The position numbers and the translations under genes are program-made. 64,000 bases of DNA from Bacteroides sp. M10 (GTDB lineage: Bacteria > Bacteroidota > Bacteroidia > Bacteroidales > Bacteroidaceae), in assembly GCF_014334015.1 (NCBI RefSeq), contig NZ_CP060488.1:4360501-4424500 (forward strand), given 5' to 3'. Positions 52,547 through 62,887 of this stretch are shown here, piece by piece. The stretch's first letter is position 1, and every line of letters begins with the position of its first letter. The notes under the pieces are model-generated. The model saw only the letters and a program-made list of their open reading frames with translations, was not told the DNA's origin and searched no databases.

Positions 52547-53653
52547 GTGGGATTACTCGAATTTAATAAACTTCCGATTAATACATTGGTAGGTGCCGAC
52601 TGGAAGACATTCAAGGCTATCACCGCCGGTCGTGAAATTGACGCAGCCTACAAAGGTAAATACCGATTGACGAAGGCTGTGTGCCGATTGCTTTCTCCAC
52701 TGGCGTCATTACAAGACAGGCGTTACGAGAAGTTGCTGGCTAATCAGCCGTTGGAGCATGATCCGGTGTTCATTTTGGGACACTGGCGGAGTGGAACTAC
52801 ATTTGTACATAATGTGTTCTCTTGTGACAAGCATTTTGGGTATAACACTACTTATCAGACTGTATTTCCTCATCTGATGATGTGGGGACAGCCTTTCTTC
52901 AAAAAGAATATGAGTTGGCTGATGCCGGATAAACGTCCGACGGATAATATGGAACTGGCAGTGGATCTTCCCCAGGAAGAGGAGTTTGCTTTGTCGAACA
53001 TGATGCCTTATACATATTATAATTTCTGGTTCCTACCGAAATATCAGCAGGAGTATGCCGATAAGTATCTTTTGTTTGATGATATAACGGATGCCGAATT
53101 GAAGGTGTTTGAAGAGGTGTTCACGAAGTTGATTAAGATTTCTTTGTGGAATACCCAGGGAACTCAATTCCTTAGCAAGAATCCTCCGCATACCGGAAGG
53201 GTGAAGGAACTGGTGAAGATGTTCCCGAATGCTAAGTTTATCTACCTGATGCGTAATCCGTATACCGTATTCGAATCTACACGCAGTTTCTTTACAAATA
53301 CGATTCAACCGTTGAAGTTGCAGGATGTCAGCAATGAACAATTAGAGGAAAATATCCTTTCTATCTATGCAAAACTTTATCATAAGTATGAATCGGATAA
53401 GAAATTTATTCCGGAAGGTAACTTGATGGAAGTGAAATTTGAAGATTTCGAAGCGGATGCGATGGGAATGACGGAGAATATTTATCAGTCTCTTTCTATC
53501 CCCGGATTTACCGAAGCACGTACTGATATAGAAAAATATGTGGGCGGAAAGAAGGGATATAAGAAGAATAAGTATAAATATGACGACCGTACGATTCGTT
53601 TGGTAGAAGAGAACTGGGATTTTGCTTTGAAACAATGGGATTATAATTTATAA
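52547..53653 (+). CDS. PAPS-dependent sulfotransferase (probable sterol sulfotransferase)
   Basis: This 368-residue protein starts at a GTG and has the 5'-phosphosulfate loop HDPVFILGHWRSGTTFVHNV near residue 75 and the 3'-phosphate-binding segment FLSKNPPHTGRVKELVKMFP with KFIYLMRNPYTVFESTRSFF. No signal peptide or membrane segment is visible, so it acts in the cytoplasm. Encoded directly after PAPS-forming genes. The position matches B. thetaiotaomicron BT0416, which I recall as reported to sulfonate cholesterol and related steroids; orthology is by gene order and memory, not by search. Confidence 0.88.
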   Translation: MGLLEFNKLPINTLVGADWKTFKAITAGREIDAAYKGKYRLTKAVCRLLSPLASLQDRRYEKLLANQPLEHDPVFILGHWRSGTTFVHNVFSCDKHFGYNTTYQTVFPHLMMWGQPFFKKNMSWLMPDKRPTDNMELAVDLPQEEEFALSNMMPYTYYNFWFLPKYQQEYADKYLLFDDITDAELKVFEEVFTKLIKISLWNTQGTQFLSKNPPHTGRVKELVKMFPNAKFIYLMRNPYTVFESTRSFFTNTIQPLKLQDVSNEQLEENILSIYAKLYHKYESDKKFIPEGNLMEVKFEDFEADAMGMTENIYQSLSIPGFTEARTDIEKYVGGKKGYKKNKYKYDDRTIRLVEENWDFALKQWDYNL

Positions 53654-53678
53654 GAAGAAAAAGAAAGGAAAAGTATTG

Positions 53679-54647
53679 ATGATTCAGAAAAGCGTTCATC
53701 GCCTGTTGATGACAGGTTTCGTTGCATTTATTTCTTCCTTGTCTTTGATGGCGCAACATAAAGTTGAAATGCTTCCTTTTGGGGACATGGATCAATGGGT
53801 GGACCGTCAGATAAAGGAATCGAGCATTATCGGTGGGAATACAAAGAATGTATATGCGATAGGGCCGACGACGGTAATTAAGGGAGATCAGGTTTATAAG
53901 AATATGGGCGGATCGCCTTGGGCTACTTCAAATGTGATGGCGAAAGTTGCCGGTATTACGAAGACTAATACTTCGGTATTTCCGGAGAAGCGAGGAGATG
54001 GATATTGCGCCCGTTTGGATACGCGCATGGAGAGTGTGAAAGTGTTGGGACTGGTTAATATTACGGTGTTGGCGGCTGGCTCTGTCTTTACCGGTTCGGT
54101 GCATGAGCCGATTAAGGGTACTAAAAACCCACAGAAAATGTTGCAGACCGGTATTCCGTTTACCAAAAAACCGGTGGCTCTTCAGTTTGACTATAAAGTG
54201 AAGATGTCCGACCGAGAGAACCGTATTCGCGCTACCGGTTTCAGCAAGATTACGGATGTTCCCGGAAAAGATTATCCGGCAGCTATCCTGCTTCTGCAAA
54301 AACGTTGGGAAGATGCCAATGGAAATGTGTATGCAAAACGGATAGGGACTATGGTGACTTATTACTATCATTCGACGGACTGGAAAAATAATGCGACCTA
54401 TGAGATTATGTACGGTGACATCACGAATCGTCCGGAATATAAGTCGCACATGATGCGTTTGCAGGTGACTGAAAGTTATACGGTGAACAGTAAGGGTGAA
54501 AGCGTGCCTATTCATGAAGTGGCCTGGGGAGATGAAAATGATGTTCCGACTCATATGTGTCTTCAGTTCACGTCCAGTCATGGAGGAGCCTATATCGGTT
54601 CTCCGGGAAATACACTGTGGATTGACAATGTAAAACTGGTATATTAA
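53679..54647 (+). CDS. Exported PCMD-domain protein
   Basis: This 322-residue protein has a signal peptide (MIQKSVHRLLMTGFVAFISS, cleaved near LMAQ) and a beta-rich domain of the putative carbohydrate metabolism (PCMD) type: EMLPFGDMDQWVDRQIKESS, ALQFDYKVKMSD, FTSSHGGAYIGSPGNTLWID. Function is unknown. It is the last gene of the sulfate/sulfotransferase operon, 25 bp after the sulfotransferase, and is followed by a terminator. Confidence 0.8.
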   Translation: MIQKSVHRLLMTGFVAFISSLSLMAQHKVEMLPFGDMDQWVDRQIKESSIIGGNTKNVYAIGPTTVIKGDQVYKNMGGSPWATSNVMAKVAGITKTNTSVFPEKRGDGYCARLDTRMESVKVLGLVNITVLAAGSVFTGSVHEPIKGTKNPQKMLQTGIPFTKKPVALQFDYKVKMSDRENRIRATGFSKITDVPGKDYPAAILLLQKRWEDANGNVYAKRIGTMVTYYYHSTDWKNNATYEIMYGDITNRPEYKSHMMRLQVTESYTVNSKGESVPIHEVAWGDENDVPTHMCLQFTSSHGGAYIGSPGNTLWIDNVKLVY

Positions 54648-54674
54648 CTAAAGTATATAGACAAAGAATAGAAA

Positions 54675-54712
54675 TAGTCAGTGATCTAATTTCATCACTG
54701 ACTATTTTTTTT
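54675..54712 (+). terminator. Terminator of the sulfate activation operon
   Basis: TAGTCAGTGAT pairs perfectly with ATCACTGACTA and a run of eight T follows. The rest of the 318-bp gap 54648-54965 holds the ompA promoter and a leader of about 110 nt. Confidence 0.92.
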
Positions 54713-54816
54713 GTTTTAATTCTTCCACAACAAACCCCTTCAGATGCCTTCTGAAGTTATATTACACTTTTATCGCTCTATAAAATTCTATGAATGAATG
54801 AAAATTTACGTGTTTT

Positions 54817-54848
54817 TTTGTTTGTGTTATATTAAATATCTATATTTG
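54817..54848 (+). promoter_or_regulatory. Promoter of the OmpA-like gene
   Basis: TTTG (54817-54820), a 20-bp spacer and TATATTTG (54841-54848) match the consensus. The start near 54856 leaves an unusually long leader of about 110 nt. Confidence 0.85.
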
Positions 54849-54965
54849 CACTAATTTTAGAAGAAAGGATGACGTTTATTGTCTCTTAGTCAGGTGTGGA
54901 ACATTTGGGTTGTGTATCTAGCCTGTAAGACAATTGAAATATATTATTTACTAAAATAAATTGAG

Positions 54966-56105
54966 ATGAAAAAGGGTTTATTGTTTATTTTATTGGCAGC
55001 AGTCTCAGTATGTCTGCCTGCACAAGAAAAAGAAAATGCAGCAAAGAGTTATAGAGTGGAAACAAATCGCTTTGGTGCTAACTGGTTTATTAGTGGTGGC
55101 GTTGGCGCACAAATGTATTTTGGCGACAATGATGGTAAAGCTGACTTCGGAAAACGTCTTGCTCCGGCACTTGACATTGCTGTAGGTAAGTGGTTTACTC
55201 CGGGTATCGGATTACGTGTAGCTTACAACGGGCTTCAGGCTAAAGGTGCTACTCCTAATGCTAATGGTCCGCTTGTAGACGGAGGACAGTATTCTAATGG
55301 CTACTACAAAGAAAAGTGGAATGTGATGAACTTCCATGGAGATGTAATGCTGAATCTTTCCAATATGATTTGTGGTTATAGAGAAGATCGTCTGTATTCA
55401 TTCATTCCTTATGCAGGAGCTGGATTTGTACATTCAGGAAAAGGTGCAGGTTATGACGAACTGGGTATCAATGCCGGTTTGATCAACCGTTTCCGTTTGT
55501 CTTCTGCTTTGGATCTTAACGTTGAATTGCGTGGACTTTTGATGAAAGGCGCATTCGGCAATTCAGGTCCTGAAGGATTGGCTGGTCTGACTATAGGTGT
55601 TACTTACAAGTTTAAGAAACGTGGTTGGGATGCTGTTCCTACTGTACCAATGGTTCCGGAAAGCCAGTTGAACGACATGAGAGACAGAGTGAACGCTTTG
55701 AAGGGTGAAAACGAATCTTTGAAACGTGACTTGGTTGAAGCTCGTAACAAGAAACCTGAAGTGATCGTTAAGAAAGAAGCTGGATTCGTTCCACGTCTGG
55801 TTGTTGTATTCAATATCGGAAAGAGCAACATCAGCAAGAGAGAATACATGAATATTGAAGCTATGGCTAAGGGTATCAAAGCAACTGATAAAGTGTTTAC
55901 TATAACAGGATATGCTGATAAGGGTACTGGTTCTGCTGAATACAACATGAAGTTGAGTAAGAAGAGAGCTGAAGCTGTTCGTGACCTGATGGTTAATGAA
56001 TTTGGTGTTCCTGCTTCTCAATTGAAGGTTGATTACAAGGGTGGTGTAGGCAACATGTTCTATGATGATGCTAAGTTAAGCCGTGTAGCTATTGTTGAAG
56101 AATAA
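54966..56105 (+). CDS. OmpA-family outer membrane porin
   Basis: This 379-residue protein has a signal peptide ending CLPAQ, an N-terminal eight-strand beta-barrel (about 35-220, NWFISGGVGAQMYFGDNDGK), a coiled segment (NDMRDRVNALKGENESLKRD) and a C-terminal OmpA peptidoglycan-binding domain (GYADKGTGSAEYNMKLSKKR). It links the outer membrane to the cell wall. A long leader and strong promoter fit an abundant protein. Confidence 0.93.
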   Translation: MKKGLLFILLAAVSVCLPAQEKENAAKSYRVETNRFGANWFISGGVGAQMYFGDNDGKADFGKRLAPALDIAVGKWFTPGIGLRVAYNGLQAKGATPNANGPLVDGGQYSNGYYKEKWNVMNFHGDVMLNLSNMICGYREDRLYSFIPYAGAGFVHSGKGAGYDELGINAGLINRFRLSSALDLNVELRGLLMKGAFGNSGPEGLAGLTIGVTYKFKKRGWDAVPTVPMVPESQLNDMRDRVNALKGENESLKRDLVEARNKKPEVIVKKEAGFVPRLVVVFNIGKSNISKREYMNIEAMAKGIKATDKVFTITGYADKGTGSAEYNMKLSKKRAEAVRDLMVNEFGVPASQLKVDYKGGVGNMFYDDAKLSRVAIVEE

Positions 56106-56132
56106 TATACATTTGAAATAATAGAATAAAAG

Positions 56133-56165
56133 AGACGTTTCCTTTCACGGGAAGCGTCTTTTTTG
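56133..56165 (+). terminator. Terminator of the OmpA-like gene
   Basis: AGACGTTTCC pairs with GGGAAGCGTCT (one G-T pair) and is followed by six T. Confidence 0.88.
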
Positions 56166-56179
56166 TATTTTTGTACCCC

Positions 56180-56596
56180 ATGAGCAGAATAGTAGCAATA
56201 GATTATGGAAGAAAGCGTACCGGAATAGCTGTGAGCGATACAATGCAGCTGATCGCAAACGGATTGACGACGGTGCCCACGCATGAACTTCTGAACTTTA
56301 TCGGTGAATATATAGCTAAAGAACCGGTGGAGCGGATTATTATTGGATTGCCCAAGCAAATGAATAATGAGGTTTCGGAGAATATGAAGAATATAGAGCC
56401 TTTTGTTCGTTCGCTGAAAAAGCGTTATCCGGACCTTCCGGTCGAATATGTGGACGAACGTTTCACTTCTGTTCTTGCACACCGTACCATGCTGGAGGCA
56501 GGTTTGAAGAAAAAAGACCGCCAAAACAAGGCATTGGTGGACGAAATAAGTGCTACTATTATTTTGCAAACATATTTGGAGAGTAAACGTTTTTAG
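56180..56596 (+). CDS. ruvX: Putative Holliday junction resolvase, YqgF/RuvX type
   Basis: This 138-residue RNase H-fold protein opens MSRIVAIDYGRKRTGIAVSD and carries IIIGLPKQMNN and VEYVDERFTSVLAHR, with the conserved late Asp in LVDEISATIILQTYL. Family members process 16S rRNA ends or junctions. The ATG at 56180 is preferred over the in-frame TTG at 56171. It is followed 45 bp later by def. Confidence 0.93.
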   Translation: MSRIVAIDYGRKRTGIAVSDTMQLIANGLTTVPTHELLNFIGEYIAKEPVERIIIGLPKQMNNEVSENMKNIEPFVRSLKKRYPDLPVEYVDERFTSVLAHRTMLEAGLKKKDRQNKALVDEISATIILQTYLESKRF

Positions 56597-56641
56597 TATA
56601 GGACATAAGAATAACTTAATTTTTTAGTAGAGTATAAAAAT

Positions 56642-57196
56642 ATGATTTTACCTATTTATGTATATGGCCAACCTGTATTGAGAAAGGTTGCAGAGGACAT
56701 AACACCGGATTATCCGAATCTGAAAGAGTTGATTGAGAACATGTTCGAAACAATGGTACATGCAGACGGTGTAGGATTGGCTGCTCCACAGATTGGTTTG
56801 CCTATTCGCGTGGTTACGATTACATTGGATCCGCTTTCGGAGGAATATCCTGAATTTAAAGACTTTAATAAGGCGTATATCAATCCCCACATTCTGGAAG
56901 TAGGGGGTGAAGAAGTGAGTATGGAAGAGGGATGCTTAAGCCTTCCCGGTATTCACGAAACAGTGAAAAGGGGTGATAAAATTCGCGTGAAATATATGGA
57001 CGAGAATTTTGTGGAGCATGAAGAAGAGGTGGAAGGTTATCTGGCTCGGGTGATGCAACATGAGTTCGATCATTTGGATGGTAAGATGTTCATTGACCAT
57101 ATCTCACCGCTTCGTAAGCAGATGATTAAAGGAAAGCTGAATACGATGTTGAAGGGAAAAGCGCGCAGTTCATATAAGATGAAACAGGTGAAATAA
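56642..57196 (+). CDS. def: Peptide deformylase
   Basis: This 184-residue metalloprotease removes the formyl group from nascent N-termini. The three motifs are [24 protein letters not shown] and the zinc site [13 protein letters not shown]. Length is normal. Confidence 0.97.
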   Translation: MILPIYVYGQPVLRKVAEDITPDYPNLKELIENMFETMVHADGVGLAAPQIGLPIRVVTITLDPLSEEYPEFKDFNKAYINPHILEVGGEEVSMEEGCLSLPGIHETVKRGDKIRVKYMDENFVEHEEEVEGYLARVMQHEFDHLDGKMFIDHISPLRKQMIKGKLNTMLKGKARSSYKMKQVK

Positions 57197-57272
57197 AGAT
57201 AAAAAACGTTTATATCCCTGTTAAGTAAGCGAAAAGCATTATTTTTGCTTCGTTTACAAGCATAAAATATCA

Positions 57273-59303
57273 ATGGTAAAAAGAATCTTAACAGTTTTAT
57301 TACTGTTCCCAACGCTGGTGTGTGCTCAAATAAATACGGATCGGGTGATGACTATTGCCCGAAACGCTCTTTATTTTGAGGACTATGTACTTTCTATTCA
57401 GTATTTTAACCAGGTTATTAACGCTAAGCCTTATCTGTATGAACCTTATTTCTTCAGGGCATTGGCTAAACTGAATCTGGAGGATTTTCAGGGTGCTGAA
57501 GCAGACTGTGATGCAGCTATCCAACGCAATCCATTTGTGGTGGGTGCTTATCAGATTCGTGGTTTGGCAAGGATTCGTCAGAGTAAATTTGATGGAGCGA
57601 TTGAGGATTATAAGAAAGCATTGCATTATGATCCGGAGAATATTACTTTATGGCATAACCTGACATTATCTCATATCCAGAAGAAGGATTATAATGCTGC
57701 GAAAGAGGATTTGGAAAGCTTGTTGAAGGTGTCTCCACGCTATACCCGTGCTTATTTGATGAGGGGGGAAGTGTCTTTACAACAGAAAGATACGATTGCT
57801 GCCTTGAATGACTTCAATAAGGCGCTTGAACTGGATAAATATGATCCGGATGCTTGGGCTGCAAGAGCGATTGTTAAATTACAACAGGCTAAGTATGCGG
57901 AAGCGGAAGCGGATTTCAACCGTGCTATTCCGTTGAGTGCTAAGAATGCTGGAAATTATATAAACCGTGCATTGGCTCGTTTTCATCAGAATAATTTAAG
58001 AGGTGCCATGAGCGATTATGATCTGGCATTGGATATTGATCCGAATAACTTTATCGGTCATTATAACCGCGGTTTGTTACGTGCACAGGTAGGAGATGAT
58101 AACCGGGCTATCGAAGACTTCGACTTTGTTATCAAGATGGAGCCGGATAATATGATGGCTGTCTTTAACCGTGGTTTGCTGCGTGCGCAAACGGGTGATT
58201 ATCGCGGGGCTATACAAGATTACACAACTGTTATCAATCAGTATCCGAACTTCCTGGCCGGATACTATCAGCGTTCGGAAGCTCGCAGAAAGATTGGAGA
58301 TAAGAAGGGTGCGGAGCAGGATGAATTTAAAGTCATGAAGGCGCAGATCGACAAGCAGAACGGTGTGACGAACAAAGATGTAGCACAGAACAAGGATAAG
58401 GAAAATGATGAGGAAGGCGGAGAGAAGACCCGTAAGAAATCGGATAAGAATATGAATAACTATCGTAAGATAGTGATTGCCGATGATTCTGAAGCTGAAC
58501 AACGCTATACAAGTGATTATCGTGGACGTGTACAGGATAAGAACGTAAATATAACGATGGAACCGATGTTCGCTTTGACTTATTATGAGAAGATGAGTGA
58601 CGTGAAACGTTCGGTGAACTTCCACAAATATATTGAGGATTTAAACCGTACAGGTATACTTCCGAAACGTCTTCGCATCACGAATATGGAAGCTCCGTTG
58701 ACGGAAGAACAGGTGAAAGTGCATTTTGCCTTGATTGATACACATACATCGGCTATTGTGGAAGATGAAAAGAATGCCTCAAAACGTTTTGCCCGTGCAA
58801 TTGATTTTTATTTGGTGCAGGACTTCTCGAGTGCAGTCTCTGATTTGACTCAGACAATCTTGCTGGATGGTGATTTCTTCCCGGCATATTTTATGCGTGC
58901 ATTGATTCGTTGTAAACAGTTGGAATATCAGAAGGCTGAACAAGCTGTCGAAACAGATGTTGTTCCTGGCGATAATAAGCGTAAAGAGATTACCGCAGTA
59001 GATTATGAGGTGGTGAGAAAAGATTTGGATAAGGTGATAAATCTGGCTCCGGACTTTGTATATGCATATTATAATCGTGCTAATGTTTCTGCCATGTTGA
59101 AAGATTACCGGGCTGCAATTGTCGACTATGATAAGGCGATCGAGCTGAATCCTGATTTTGCAGACGCTTACTTCAATCGTGGACTGACTCATATTTTCTT
59201 AGGAAATAATAAGCTGGGTATTTCTGATTTGAGTAAAGCCGGTGAGTTGGGGATTGTTTCTGCTTATAATGTTATCAAACGTTTTACAGATCAATCGGAA
59301 TAA
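57273..59303 (+). CDS. Exported tetratricopeptide-repeat protein
   Basis: This 676-residue protein has a signal peptide (MVKRILTVLLLFPTLVCAQ). About ten TPR units fill residues 25-370 (for example ALHYDPENITLWHNLTLSHI, FIGHYNRGLLRAQVGDDNRA). A charged linker follows (NKDKENDEEGGEKTRKKSDK), then a less regular domain and three more TPRs near the C-terminus. Likely a periplasmic protein-protein scaffold; the partner is unknown. A TATTTTTG -7 element lies at 57240-57247. Confidence 0.88.
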   Translation: MVKRILTVLLLFPTLVCAQINTDRVMTIARNALYFEDYVLSIQYFNQVINAKPYLYEPYFFRALAKLNLEDFQGAEADCDAAIQRNPFVVGAYQIRGLARIRQSKFDGAIEDYKKALHYDPENITLWHNLTLSHIQKKDYNAAKEDLESLLKVSPRYTRAYLMRGEVSLQQKDTIAALNDFNKALELDKYDPDAWAARAIVKLQQAKYAEAEADFNRAIPLSAKNAGNYINRALARFHQNNLRGAMSDYDLALDIDPNNFIGHYNRGLLRAQVGDDNRAIEDFDFVIKMEPDNMMAVFNRGLLRAQTGDYRGAIQDYTTVINQYPNFLAGYYQRSEARRKIGDKKGAEQDEFKVMKAQIDKQNGVTNKDVAQNKDKENDEEGGEKTRKKSDKNMNNYRKIVIADDSEAEQRYTSDYRGRVQDKNVNITMEPMFALTYYEKMSDVKRSVNFHKYIEDLNRTGILPKRLRITNMEAPLTEEQVKVHFALIDTHTSAIVEDEKNASKRFARAIDFYLVQDFSSAVSDLTQTILLDGDFFPAYFMRALIRCKQLEYQKAEQAVETDVVPGDNKRKEITAVDYEVVRKDLDKVINLAPDFVYAYYNRANVSAMLKDYRAAIVDYDKAIELNPDFADAYFNRGLTHIFLGNNKLGISDLSKAGELGIVSAYNVIKRFTDQSE

Positions 59304-59385
59304 CATTTTTTTGATAAAAAATAGAAAACTCAAAAGATTTAGTTACTTTTGCGTTCAAATTATGAAAATATAACATCATCATATT

Positions 59386-61326
59386 ATGATAAAGATAACA
59401 TTTCCCGATGGCTCCGTTCGTGAGTATAACGAAGGAGTGAACGGTTTACAGATTGCTGAAAGTATCAGCTCGCGTCTGGCACAGGAAGTGCTGGCATGTG
59501 GCGTGAACGGCGAGACTTATGATTTAGGACGTCCTATTAATGAAGATGCTAATTTCGTTCTTTATAAATGGGATGATGAAGAAGGTAAGCATGCATTCTG
59601 GCATACAAGTGCACACTTGTTGGCGGAAGCTTTGCAGGAACTTTATCCGGGTATCCAGTTTGGTATCGGACCGGCTATTGAAAACGGATTCTACTATGAT
59701 GTGGATCCGGGTGAAGCGGTAATTAAAGAAAGCGACCTTCCTGCCATTGAAGCTAAAATGTTGGAACTGGCTGCAAAGAAAGAAGACGTAGTCAGAAAAA
59801 GCATCGCAAAAACGGATGCTCTGAAAATGTTTGGTGATCGTGGCGAAACATATAAATGTGAATTGATTTCTGAACTGGAAGACGGACACATTACGACTTA
59901 TACCCAGGGTGCATTTACTGACCTTTGTCGTGGTCCTCACTTGATGACGACTGCTCCGATCAAGGCTATTAAGTTGACTTCAGTGGCTGGTGCTTATTGG
60001 CGTGGTCATGAAGATCGTAAGATGCTGACTCGTATTTATGGTATCACGTTCCCGAAGAAGAAAATGCTGGATGAATATCTGGTGTTATTGGAAGAAGCGA
60101 AGAAGCGTGACCATCGTAAGATTGGTAAGGAGATGCAGTTGTTTATGTTCTCCGAAACTGTAGGTAAGGGACTTCCTATGTGGTTGCCGAAAGGTACTGC
60201 ATTGCGTCTGCGTCTGCAGGAGTTCTTACGTCGTATCCAGACACGTTACGATTATCAGGAGGTGATTACTCCGCCAATCGGTAATAAGTTGCTGTATGTG
60301 ACTTCGGGTCACTATGCAAAATATGGCAAGGATGCTTTCCAACCTATCCATACTCCGGAAGAGGGGGAAGAGTATTTCTTGAAACCAATGAACTGTCCTC
60401 ACCACTGTGAGATTTACAAAAACTTCCCACGTTCTTATAAAGACCTTCCGTTGCGTATAGCTGAATTTGGTACGGTTTGTCGTTATGAACAAAGTGGAGA
60501 GTTACATGGTTTAACTCGTGTTCGTAGCTTTACGCAGGATGATGCGCATATCTTCTGTCGTCCGGAGCAGGTGAAAGATGAGTTCCTTCGTGTGATGGAT
60601 ATTATATCTATTGTGTTCCGTTCTATGGATTTCCAGAATTTTGAAGCACAGATATCTTTGCGTGATAAAGTGAACCGTGAAAAGTATATTGGTAGCGATG
60701 ATAACTGGGAAAAAGCGGAACAGGCTATTATCGAGGCTTGTGCGGAGAAGGGCTTGCCTGCTAAGATTGAGTATGGAGAAGCTGCTTTTTATGGTCCTAA
60801 GCTTGACTTTATGGTGAAAGACGCTATCGGTCGTCGTTGGCAGCTGGGTACTATCCAGGTTGACTACAACTTGCCGGAACGCTTTGAACTTGAATATATG
60901 GGCTCTGATAATCAGAAGCATCGTCCGGTGATGATTCACCGTGCTCCGTTCGGATCAATGGAACGTTTTGTTGCTGTATTGATTGAGCACACTGCCGGTA
61001 AGTTCCCATTGTGGCTGACACCGGAACAGGTAGTTATTCTGCCGATCAGTGAGAAGTTCAATGAATATGCAGAACAGGTGAAGATGTATCTGAAAATACA
61101 CGAAATCCGTGCGATTGTAGATGATCGTAACGAGAAGATCGGCCGCAAGATTCGTGATAATGAAATGAAGCGCATTCCTTATATGCTGATTGTCGGTGAA
61201 AAAGAGGCTGAAAATGGTGAAGTTTCTGTTCGTAGACAAGGCGAAGGTGACAAAGGAACCATGAAATTTGAAGAATTTGCTAAAATTTTGAACGAAGAAG
61301 TTCAGAATATGATAAATAAATGGTAA
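59386..61326 (+). CDS. thrS: Threonyl-tRNA synthetase
   Basis: This 646-residue class II synthetase has, in order, a TGS domain ([20 protein letters not shown]), the editing domain with [11 protein letters not shown] and the Cys/His block [10 protein letters not shown], the catalytic core with [20 protein letters not shown] and [16 protein letters not shown], and the anticodon-binding domain. Normal length. A TACTTTTG box lies at 59344-59351. It precedes infC, rpmI and rplT as in many bacteria. Confidence 0.97.
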   Translation: MIKITFPDGSVREYNEGVNGLQIAESISSRLAQEVLACGVNGETYDLGRPINEDANFVLYKWDDEEGKHAFWHTSAHLLAEALQELYPGIQFGIGPAIENGFYYDVDPGEAVIKESDLPAIEAKMLELAAKKEDVVRKSIAKTDALKMFGDRGETYKCELISELEDGHITTYTQGAFTDLCRGPHLMTTAPIKAIKLTSVAGAYWRGHEDRKMLTRIYGITFPKKKMLDEYLVLLEEAKKRDHRKIGKEMQLFMFSETVGKGLPMWLPKGTALRLRLQEFLRRIQTRYDYQEVITPPIGNKLLYVTSGHYAKYGKDAFQPIHTPEEGEEYFLKPMNCPHHCEIYKNFPRSYKDLPLRIAEFGTVCRYEQSGELHGLTRVRSFTQDDAHIFCRPEQVKDEFLRVMDIISIVFRSMDFQNFEAQISLRDKVNREKYIGSDDNWEKAEQAIIEACAEKGLPAKIEYGEAAFYGPKLDFMVKDAIGRRWQLGTIQVDYNLPERFELEYMGSDNQKHRPVMIHRAPFGSMERFVAVLIEHTAGKFPLWLTPEQVVILPISEKFNEYAEQVKMYLKIHEIRAIVDDRNEKIGRKIRDNEMKRIPYMLIVGEKEAENGEVSVRRQGEGDKGTMKFEEFAKILNEEVQNMINKW

Positions 61327-61398
61327 CTTTGCAGCCGTTTCAAAATAAAATATTTAGTATAACAATAAAAAGATCAAACTAGGAAGTAAACGTTTTTA

Positions 61399-62010
61399 AT
61401 GAAGAATGACACTCTAAAAGGGCAATACAGAATCAATGAACAGATTCGTGCCAAGGAAGTTCGCATAGTAAGCGATGATATTGAACCGAAAGTATATCCA
61501 ATCTTTCAGGCTCTGAAAATGGCTGAAGAAAAAGAATTGGATTTAGTGGAAATTTCTCCTAATGCTCAACCCCCTGTTTGTCGTATTATTGATTATTCTA
61601 AATTTCTTTATCAATTAAAGAAACGTCAGAAGGAACAGAAAGCGAAGCAGGTGAAGGTTAATGTGAAGGAGATTCGTTTTGGTCCCCAGACAGATGACCA
61701 TGATTACAACTTTAAGTTGAAACATGCTAAAGGATTCTTGGAAGACGGTGATAAGGTGAAGGCTTATGTATTCTTTAAAGGTCGTTCTATCCTTTTTAAG
61801 GAACAAGGTGAAGTATTGTTGCTTCGTTTTGCGAATGATTTGGAAGACTATGCAAAAGTGGATCAGATGCCGATATTGGAAGGTAAGCGTATGACTATCC
61901 AGCTTTCTCCGAAGAAGAAAGAAGCTCCTAAAAAGCCTGCAACGGCCGGAGCACCGAAACCTGCTGCTCCTGCACAAAAAGCAGAGAAGCCGGAAACGAG
62001 CGAAGAATAA
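61399..62010 (+). CDS. infC: Translation initiation factor IF-3
   Basis: This 203-residue protein binds the 30S subunit and checks initiator tRNA. The N-domain is [18 protein letters not shown], the linker [20 protein letters not shown], and the C-domain [21 protein letters not shown] Lys/Pro/Ala tail ([20 protein letters not shown]) extends past the usual end. It uses an ATG rather than the rare start codon used in E. coli. Confidence 0.97.
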   Translation: MKNDTLKGQYRINEQIRAKEVRIVSDDIEPKVYPIFQALKMAEEKELDLVEISPNAQPPVCRIIDYSKFLYQLKKRQKEQKAKQVKVNVKEIRFGPQTDDHDYNFKLKHAKGFLEDGDKVKAYVFFKGRSILFKEQGEVLLLRFANDLEDYAKVDQMPILEGKRMTIQLSPKKKEAPKKPATAGAPKPAAPAQKAEKPETSEE

Positions 62011-62079
62011 GAAAAGGATGCGTAACGCGCAGGTATAGTGCGTTGCCATTATATATTTAATAATTTAAAAACAAGTAAG

Positions 62080-62277
62080 ATGCCAAAGATGAAGACTAAC
62101 TCCGGTTCTAAAAAAAGGTTTACCCTTACCGGAACAGGTAAAATCAAAAGAAAGCACGCTTTTCACAGTCACATTTTGACTAAGAAATCCAAGAAGAGAA
62201 AAAGAAATCTGTGCTACTCTACAACTGTTGATACAACAAATGTAAGCCAGGTTAAGGAACTCTTAGCAATGAAGTAA
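62080..62277 (+). CDS. rpmI: Ribosomal protein bL35
   Basis: This 65-residue basic protein ([20 protein letters not shown], then [20 protein letters not shown]) is a 50S component. The frame extends to 62038, but MPKMKT is the universal family start. Confidence 0.97.
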   Translation: MPKMKTNSGSKKRFTLTGTGKIKRKHAFHSHILTKKSKKRKRNLCYSTTVDTTNVSQVKELLAMK

Positions 62278-62311
62278 TCAAAAGCGTAAAAGTATTATTA
62301 AAGTATTAACC

Positions 62312-62360
62312 GAATGCATTAGCCTGAAGTTCGCTGCGTGAAGTAGCGGCGCTAACATTC
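62312..62360 (+). promoter_or_regulatory. Structured leader before rplT, possible L20 autoregulatory site
   Basis: GAATG-CA-TTAGC (62312-62323) pairs with GCTAACATTC (62351-62360) around an inner CGCT/AGCG stem (62332-62335, 62345-62348). It lies 15 bp before rplT, after rpmI. L20 represses its own operon through rRNA-like mRNA structure in other bacteria; the same is inferred here. Confidence 0.45.
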
Positions 62361-62375
62361 AAAAAAAGTAAAACT

Positions 62376-62726
62376 ATGCCAAGATCAGTAAATCATGTTG
62401 CTTCAAAAGCAAGAAGAAAGAAAATTTTGAAATTGACCAGAGGTTACTTTGGTGCAAGAAAGAATGTATGGACCGTAGCTAAAAACACTTGGGAAAAGGG
62501 TTTGACTTACGCGTTCCGTGACCGTAGAAATAAGAAAAGAAACTTCCGCGCTCTTTGGATACAACGTATCAACGCTGCTGCACGTCTTGAAGGAATGTCT
62601 TATTCTAAATTGATGGGCGGTCTGCACAAAGCCGGTATTGAAATAAACCGTAAGGTTTTGGCTGATTTAGCTATGAATCACCCGGAAGCTTTCAAAGCTG
62701 TAGTTGCTAAAGCTAAAGCTGCTTAA
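62376..62726 (+). CDS. rplT: Ribosomal protein bL20
   Basis: This 116-residue basic 50S assembly protein ([20 protein letters not shown], then [20 protein letters not shown] and [20 protein letters not shown]) is a full-length family match. Last gene of the infC-rpmI-rplT group, followed by a terminator and then the 6S-type RNA. Confidence 0.97.
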   Translation: MPRSVNHVASKARRKKILKLTRGYFGARKNVWTVAKNTWEKGLTYAFRDRRNKKRNFRALWIQRINAAARLEGMSYSKLMGGLHKAGIEINRKVLADLAMNHPEAFKAVVAKAKAA

Positions 62727-62748
62727 GCATCAATAGTTTACGAGTTAC

Positions 62749-62785
62749 AAAGTGTCAGTTACTAAGCTAGTAACTGACACTTTTC
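62749..62785 (+). terminator. Terminator of the infC-rpmI-rplT operon
   Basis: AAAGTGTCAGTTACTA (62749-62764) pairs perfectly with its complement at 62768-62783 over a 3-nt loop, followed by a T-rich run. Confidence 0.93.
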
Positions 62786-62849
62786 TTTTGTTAGGCGGAT
62801 AAAAGGGAGTGAAAAAAATGTTAGTAGGTAAACAAATTCCTTTTTTTTC

Positions 62850-62880
62850 TTGTTAGTCTCATAGATTCTTATTACATTTG
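62850..62880 (+). promoter_or_regulatory. Promoter of the 6S-type RNA
   Basis: TTG (62850-62852), a 20-bp spacer and TACATTTG (62873-62880) fit the consensus, with initiation near 62887, about 10 nt before the closing stem of the RNA. Confidence 0.85.
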
Positions 62881-62887
62881 TGATACA

